DNA from: Bacteroidales bacterium
Lineage (GTDB): Bacteria > Bacteroidota > Bacteroidia > Bacteroidales > Bacteroidaceae
Length of the DNA: 64,000 nt
Direction of reading: 5' to 3'
NCBI GenBank assembly: GCA_004557185.1
Contig: SFEP01000009.1
Coordinates: forward strand, 25,883-89,882
The position numbers and the translations under genes were made by a program. The notes beneath the pieces were generated by a model. That model was not told the origin of the DNA and did not search any database. It was given only the letters and a program-made list of their open reading frames with translations. Positions 60,684 through 64,000 of the stretch are shown here, in pieces; within the stretch, counting starts at the first letter, position 1, and each line of letters starts with the position of its first letter.

Positions 60684-60860
60684 TTACCACTCGTGCTGCC
60701 AGGGGTCTTTGCGCTCGGAGCAGATTTCATAGTCGCCACTTTCTCCGAAGTCGCTACCACCAAGTTGCGTACCGCCGTTGTTTTCGAGTGAGAGGGCGAG
60801 CATCTGCGCGGCATCTACATCGTAGCGCTGCACTGCGGGGGCCATATATGTTTTCTTCAT
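60684..60860 (-). CDS. 58-residue MKKTYMAPAV peptide of unknown function
   Basis: It opens MKKTYMAPAVQRYDVDAAQM, then LALSLENNGGTQLGG, and ends DYEICSERKDPWQHEW. The N-terminal MKKTYxAPxx followed by an acidic, Gly-rich and Trp-containing tail is a pattern I associate with many small Prevotella and Bacteroidales proteins without known function. It begins 39 bp after the stop of the 836-residue secreted protein, on the same strand, so co-transcription is likely. No signal peptide is clear. It is short, but the pattern and position support a real gene. Confidence 0.7.
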   Translation of the reverse strand: MKKTYMAPAVQRYDVDAAQMLALSLENNGGTQLGGSDFGESGDYEICSERKDPWQHEW

Positions 60861-60899
60861 AATGCGAGGTCATTTAATGGTTACACGTTCATCTATTTC

Positions 60900-63410
60900 T
60901 CATTTCACCACGACCTTGCGGCCATTGACGATGTTGACGCCCTTCTGCAGGCGGTTGAGCTTCTGGCCGGCGAGGTTGTAAATGCTTACCGTGCCGCTCT
61001 CGTCAGCAGCGAAGATGCCTTCGATGCTGGTAGGCTCGTCGCCAGGGAAGTAGAAGGCTCGGGCAGAGCCGGCACTTGCAGGCACGGTGAGGTAGCACTT
61101 ATACTGCGGGCAGGTTACGCTGCCGTTGGTCTGGTAGAAGCCCTGCTGCCCGTTCTTGGCGGCCAGCACGTAGCTGTCGGCAGGCACGGTGACGCCGCCT
61201 TCGGTGAGCACGCCCGTTAACCAGCTGCCCGAGGGAGTATGTGTAGCACGGCTGCCCTTATCCCATCCAATAATGGTGTACTTGTTGCCCACGGTGGAGG
61301 CGATGATGTAGGGCGTGTTTGGTGTCATATTACCCGATACCTCCGCGAGGGTCAGCGTATATCCGTTTGCCTCCGTAGCACTGCAGTTGTAGAGCGTGAT
61401 GCCGCTGGGCCGCATAGAGGGGCAAGGCAGGATGAGCGTGCTGTAGGGATACTTGACCTCGAACTGGTAGTTGGTCAGCGCGCCGTAGGTATTCACAGCA
61501 TTGAGGTAAGTTTGTATCTTCTGACCGATTTCACCGTTGATAAAGTCGTACTTAACTGCTACATCTTCACTGGTTACGTTGAGAGCATCTGTAATGGCTT
61601 GATTGATTTCTGCGGGAGCAGCAAATTCCGAGGGACCAACCACCGTGGAGCCAGCGAGGATGTTGAACGTCGGCGCACTCTTGAACTTGATAAGGGTGGC
61701 ATCAATGTACTCTGCGCCCTTGGTGATGGCGGGGAAAGTCAGGTTGGAGCCTTGGTGAGAAGTACCGGATTTTGTCCAAGCCCAGAGCGACTGATTGTCC
61801 GTCGAACCCGTATTGATGGTTAAGAAAATCGTACCTGCAGCGTCAATGCTGAAACCATAATATCCCCCAATGCAAGGCATACAATAATATGTGCCAGCCG
61901 ATGCTTCATCTACCAACCTGTTCACGGCATTGGCAGACTGAGCTGCTGAAAGCGAGGGAAGATACTTGCCCGACACTTTATTCTGAATCTTAAAACTGAA
62001 TGTGCCGTCAGCGAAGGAGGGATAGATGTACCACTGGAACTGGTCCGCATTGTCAAGCGTGATGGTGGCTTCGGTGTTGGTGGAATATGCCTCGTAGGCA
62101 TCGGCGTTCGGTGTGGCACGCCAATAAGCAGGGCCCAGCTTGCTCTGGATACCAGTCGGGGTCTTCTTCGTGGCACTGGAAACGGGGAAGGGGAAGTTGA
62201 TGACAGCCGTCAAGGTGTGTACGTCGCCATTCTCCACAAAGTTCGTATGGCTGAGGGTGTAGGCACCTGCGCCAGGGATGACGGGCTGCAGGGTCTCAGC
62301 ACCGTTCCACACTTCTTCATATGACCCCATGAAGGTTTCTCCTGTCTCCGCAGCAGAGAGTGTATAAGCGACATTTACGCGGTCAACAAATTCTACGGGA
62401 TAGAGACTCCAGTCATTATTTCCGTTGAGACCTGTGATAAGGCCACTTTCCCAAAATGCGAGCGTACTTCCTGCACCGTTGTTGTCTACACGGCTACCGT
62501 ACGAACCATTAGCATTCGGGAAGTTCCAACCAATGTGCGTGGCCTCGCCATTGATATTGTATATTTTGTAAGGCTGCGCGCCGGCGCGACTATTGACAGT
62601 GAGGTCGCTGGCGATATAGCGCCCCGTACCAAACTGCACAAGATACTGGCCGTCGGTGCCTGTACTGAGGAAACGCACAAGATACTTCTCGTAACCTGCA
62701 ACGGGTTTCCCTTTTACCTGCTCGCTGGTGGCAGCACGCTTGATGGTGCTCATGCCGTTGTCATACATAGGCGTTTCGCCATTGCGGGTTTGCGTCATGA
62801 GATACCAGTGCGCATTGTCGTCAGCTCCTATAGCAGTTGTTAAGAAATCGGCCTTTGTGCTTGAAACCCTAATATACTTACCAGAGGGCAGGGAAGGCGT
62901 CTGCTGATCCATGATATCGTCGAAAGTCCAAAGGTCACAGCCCTGTCCCGAATTATTGTGGACGTTGACCTTCATAAAGGGGCATGTGTTACCACCAGCA
63001 CCGTTGTTATTCAGGCTCACACCAGCAGTTCCGTTGGGACGGATGGCCCAGCTGTACTTAGAAACATTAGCATTCGTTTGGTCAAGCGTCCAATAGGTGG
63101 TAGGATTGGCATCGAAAGAAATAGCCGAGCCACTTGTCACCCCTGCGGCGTTGATGTACTTGCCAGTTACCTTACTCTTAAGATAATACTGGCCGGCTGT
63201 AGACGTGGCCTCGAGCACGAAGATGGTGCCCGTGGCGTGGCGGCCTTGCAGCGTTCTGCCGTCATCGCCCAGATAGCCACTGTGGTCGGTGGCTATACAT
63301 TTAATTTTGTACTCCACACCAGGCAAGGGTTTCGTCGTTATCACGTCAGCCCTTACCCTCCCCACTACGAAGAGCAGGAGCAATGTCAGAAAGATTGTAA
63401 AATTGCGCAT
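60900..63410 (-). CDS. Large secreted protein with trefoil-like repeats and Por-type tail
   Basis: The product is 836 residues with a signal peptide (MRNFTIFLTLLLLFVVGRVRA). Several related blocks recur: YYLKSKVTGKYINAAG, YLVQFGTGRYIASDL and FSFKIQNKVSGKYLPSLS. Together with W-rich strand ends these suggest ricin-like beta-trefoil carbohydrate-binding modules. A central DUF-like region (about 560-640) and a beta-rich domain follow. The C-terminus is a Por secretion-type tail (VSIYNLAGQKLNRLQKGVNI, then VNGRKVVVK), as in the metalloprotease at 7592. No catalytic motif is seen; a surface glycan-binding role is inferred. Confidence 0.8.
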   Translation of the reverse strand: MRNFTIFLTLLLLFVVGRVRADVITTKPLPGVEYKIKCIATDHSGYLGDDGRTLQGRHATGTIFVLEATSTAGQYYLKSKVTGKYINAAGVTSGSAISFDANPTTYWTLDQTNANVSKYSWAIRPNGTAGVSLNNNGAGGNTCPFMKVNVHNNSGQGCDLWTFDDIMDQQTPSLPSGKYIRVSSTKADFLTTAIGADDNAHWYLMTQTRNGETPMYDNGMSTIKRAATSEQVKGKPVAGYEKYLVRFLSTGTDGQYLVQFGTGRYIASDLTVNSRAGAQPYKIYNINGEATHIGWNFPNANGSYGSRVDNNGAGSTLAFWESGLITGLNGNNDWSLYPVEFVDRVNVAYTLSAAETGETFMGSYEEVWNGAETLQPVIPGAGAYTLSHTNFVENGDVHTLTAVINFPFPVSSATKKTPTGIQSKLGPAYWRATPNADAYEAYSTNTEATITLDNADQFQWYIYPSFADGTFSFKIQNKVSGKYLPSLSAAQSANAVNRLVDEASAGTYYCMPCIGGYYGFSIDAAGTIFLTINTGSTDNQSLWAWTKSGTSHQGSNLTFPAITKGAEYIDATLIKFKSAPTFNILAGSTVVGPSEFAAPAEINQAITDALNVTSEDVAVKYDFINGEIGQKIQTYLNAVNTYGALTNYQFEVKYPYSTLILPCPSMRPSGITLYNCSATEANGYTLTLAEVSGNMTPNTPYIIASTVGNKYTIIGWDKGSRATHTPSGSWLTGVLTEGGVTVPADSYVLAAKNGQQGFYQTNGSVTCPQYKCYLTVPASAGSARAFYFPGDEPTSIEGIFAADESGTVSIYNLAGQKLNRLQKGVNIVNGRKVVVK

Positions 63411-63484
63411 AGTTTTATATAGAATGATTTATGGTTAGCTATGTCAGGCAACAAGGGCAGAAAGCCTATTCCTTATACAACGTG

Positions 63485-63516
63485 CAAATCTACAAACTTT
63501 TAAGCAATGGCGCCAA
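63485..63516 (-). promoter_or_regulatory. Promoter of the large secreted protein gene
   Basis: Minus strand: TTG at 63516-63514, a 21-base spacer, TAGATTTG at 63492-63485. The leader is about 70 nt. Confidence 0.65.
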
Positions 63517-63900
63517 TGATGTTGCGAAAAAAATCTTTAATAGACATTAACTCAATCCGCCTATTTTCCCTTGCAAAACTCACAACTCTCGCGCTCATTA
63601 TTACCAGCCAACCGCCCCCCTTCCTTACCTGCATACCCCCATGGAATGCCTGCATACACAGATGAGGAACGGCCTGTATGCACGGACATAGGAACTGCCG
63701 CATAGAGATGGCAAGAAGAAGATTTTTCACGCGGTGCGAGCTCAAATTATCTCGGCTTTGGGTGAGCTCCTCGGACGGGGGGAATGAGACACTTTGTCGC
63801 GTGTATGCAAAATATTGGTGTCCGGTAAACTTGTATGAGCGCCCCTATAAAAGACGGGTGCTCGGTAAACGCTTTGAAGGCGTTGCCTCCGACGGGATGC

Positions 63901-63924
63901 TGTGGAAGAAAGTTCCCACGGCGG
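63901..63924. repeat. Single CCACGG-type palindrome, locus E
   Basis: TGTGGAAGAAAGTTCCCACGG is the one-unit form of the CCACGG family, preceded by ACGGGATGC as at locus B. Confidence 0.8.
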
Positions 63925-63953
63925 CCTGTTCCGACGGCCCGCCGCCCCGCCAA

Positions 63954-64000
63954 AAATAGATGCTACGTAAAAAAGTTTACGAACGACGTGATATTTTTTA
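63954..64000. repeat. TACGT array, locus E (cut by window end)
   Basis: AAATAGATGCTACGTAAAA opens it, then TTTACGAACGACGTGATATT; the sequence matches locus D nearly base for base before the window stops. Confidence 0.88.

Larger units (their letters stand above)
63411..64000. other. 590-bp gap at the right edge with repeat locus E
   Basis: It holds the promoter of the 836-residue protein (63485-63516), about 380 bp without features, a single CCACGG-type palindrome (63901-63924) and a TACGT array cut by the window end (63954-64000). Confidence 0.65.

Noticed and set aside
63500..63745. 81-residue minus-strand frame
   Set aside because: It overlaps the promoter of the large secreted protein and has no family features or start context.
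1..64000. tRNA or rRNA genes
   Set aside because: I looked through each gap for the T-arm GGTTCRA pattern with matching arms and found none convincing.

Overview
The window comes from a Bacteroidota chromosome, most likely order Bacteroidales and probably a GC-rich member of the Prevotellaceae. The evidence is: many promoters of the Bacteroidota type (TTG or TTTG, 19-21 bases, then TAnnTTTG); a nuo operon that begins A-B-C; a NigD-like lipoprotein; a short phosphatidylserine decarboxylase paired with PssA; a DUF4834-type small protein; secreted proteins ending in a Por/type IX-like tail of the form GIYIVNGxK; and a 58-residue MKKTYMAPAV peptide of a style common in Prevotella. Species is not resolvable here.

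Layout. 1-7253 is a leftward block: the start of nuoABC (complex I), an ABC-2 exporter pair, lpxH (lipid A), a SufT-like Fe-S factor, radC and a family 2 glycosyltransferase. A large secreted HExxHxxGxxH metalloprotease follows on the plus strand (7592-10351), then a 1 kb repeat-rich gap, murF, a higBA toxin-antitoxin module and a four-gene efflux operon (outer-membrane factor, membrane fusion protein, two ABC-2 permeases, no ATPase). 19606-34392 is leftward again: TamB with a glycosyltransferase, a C_GCAxxG protein, YebC, PheT, a DUF1460 amidase, HtpG and an unknown membrane-protein pair. 35084-51290 is mostly rightward housekeeping: EF-P, FolP, CdaA, Psd-PssA, TrpS, the short L34 gene rpmH, a PASTA protein, RluD, Ddl, an acyltransferase, a NigD-like protein, DUF2156 and GNAT proteins and a phytase-esterase-like protein. 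A truncated acyltransferase-3 gene follows. The last part is leftward: a MATE pump, a GH109-like protein with an Ala/Lys tail, two paralogous TPR proteins, a PstS-like lipoprotein, the 58-residue peptide and an 836-residue secreted protein.

Cell-envelope functions dominate: lipid A, peptidoglycan (MurF, Ddl, DUF1460), phospholipid (Psd, PssA, acyltransferase), outer-membrane assembly (TamB), efflux and secreted proteins. CdaA supplies c-di-AMP signalling.

The most unusual signal is not a gene. Several intergenic regions carry short arrays with a period of exactly 21 bp. The repeat families differ in sequence: TACGTACGACGTGA, a CCACGG/CCGTGG family, GCCACTCCTT(TATATATA), and a 13-unit GAAGCGAAGACATG array. 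The first two travel together at four loci, and at two of these they flank a 90-bp core that is about 96% identical in inverted orientation. I know of no named element that matches this.
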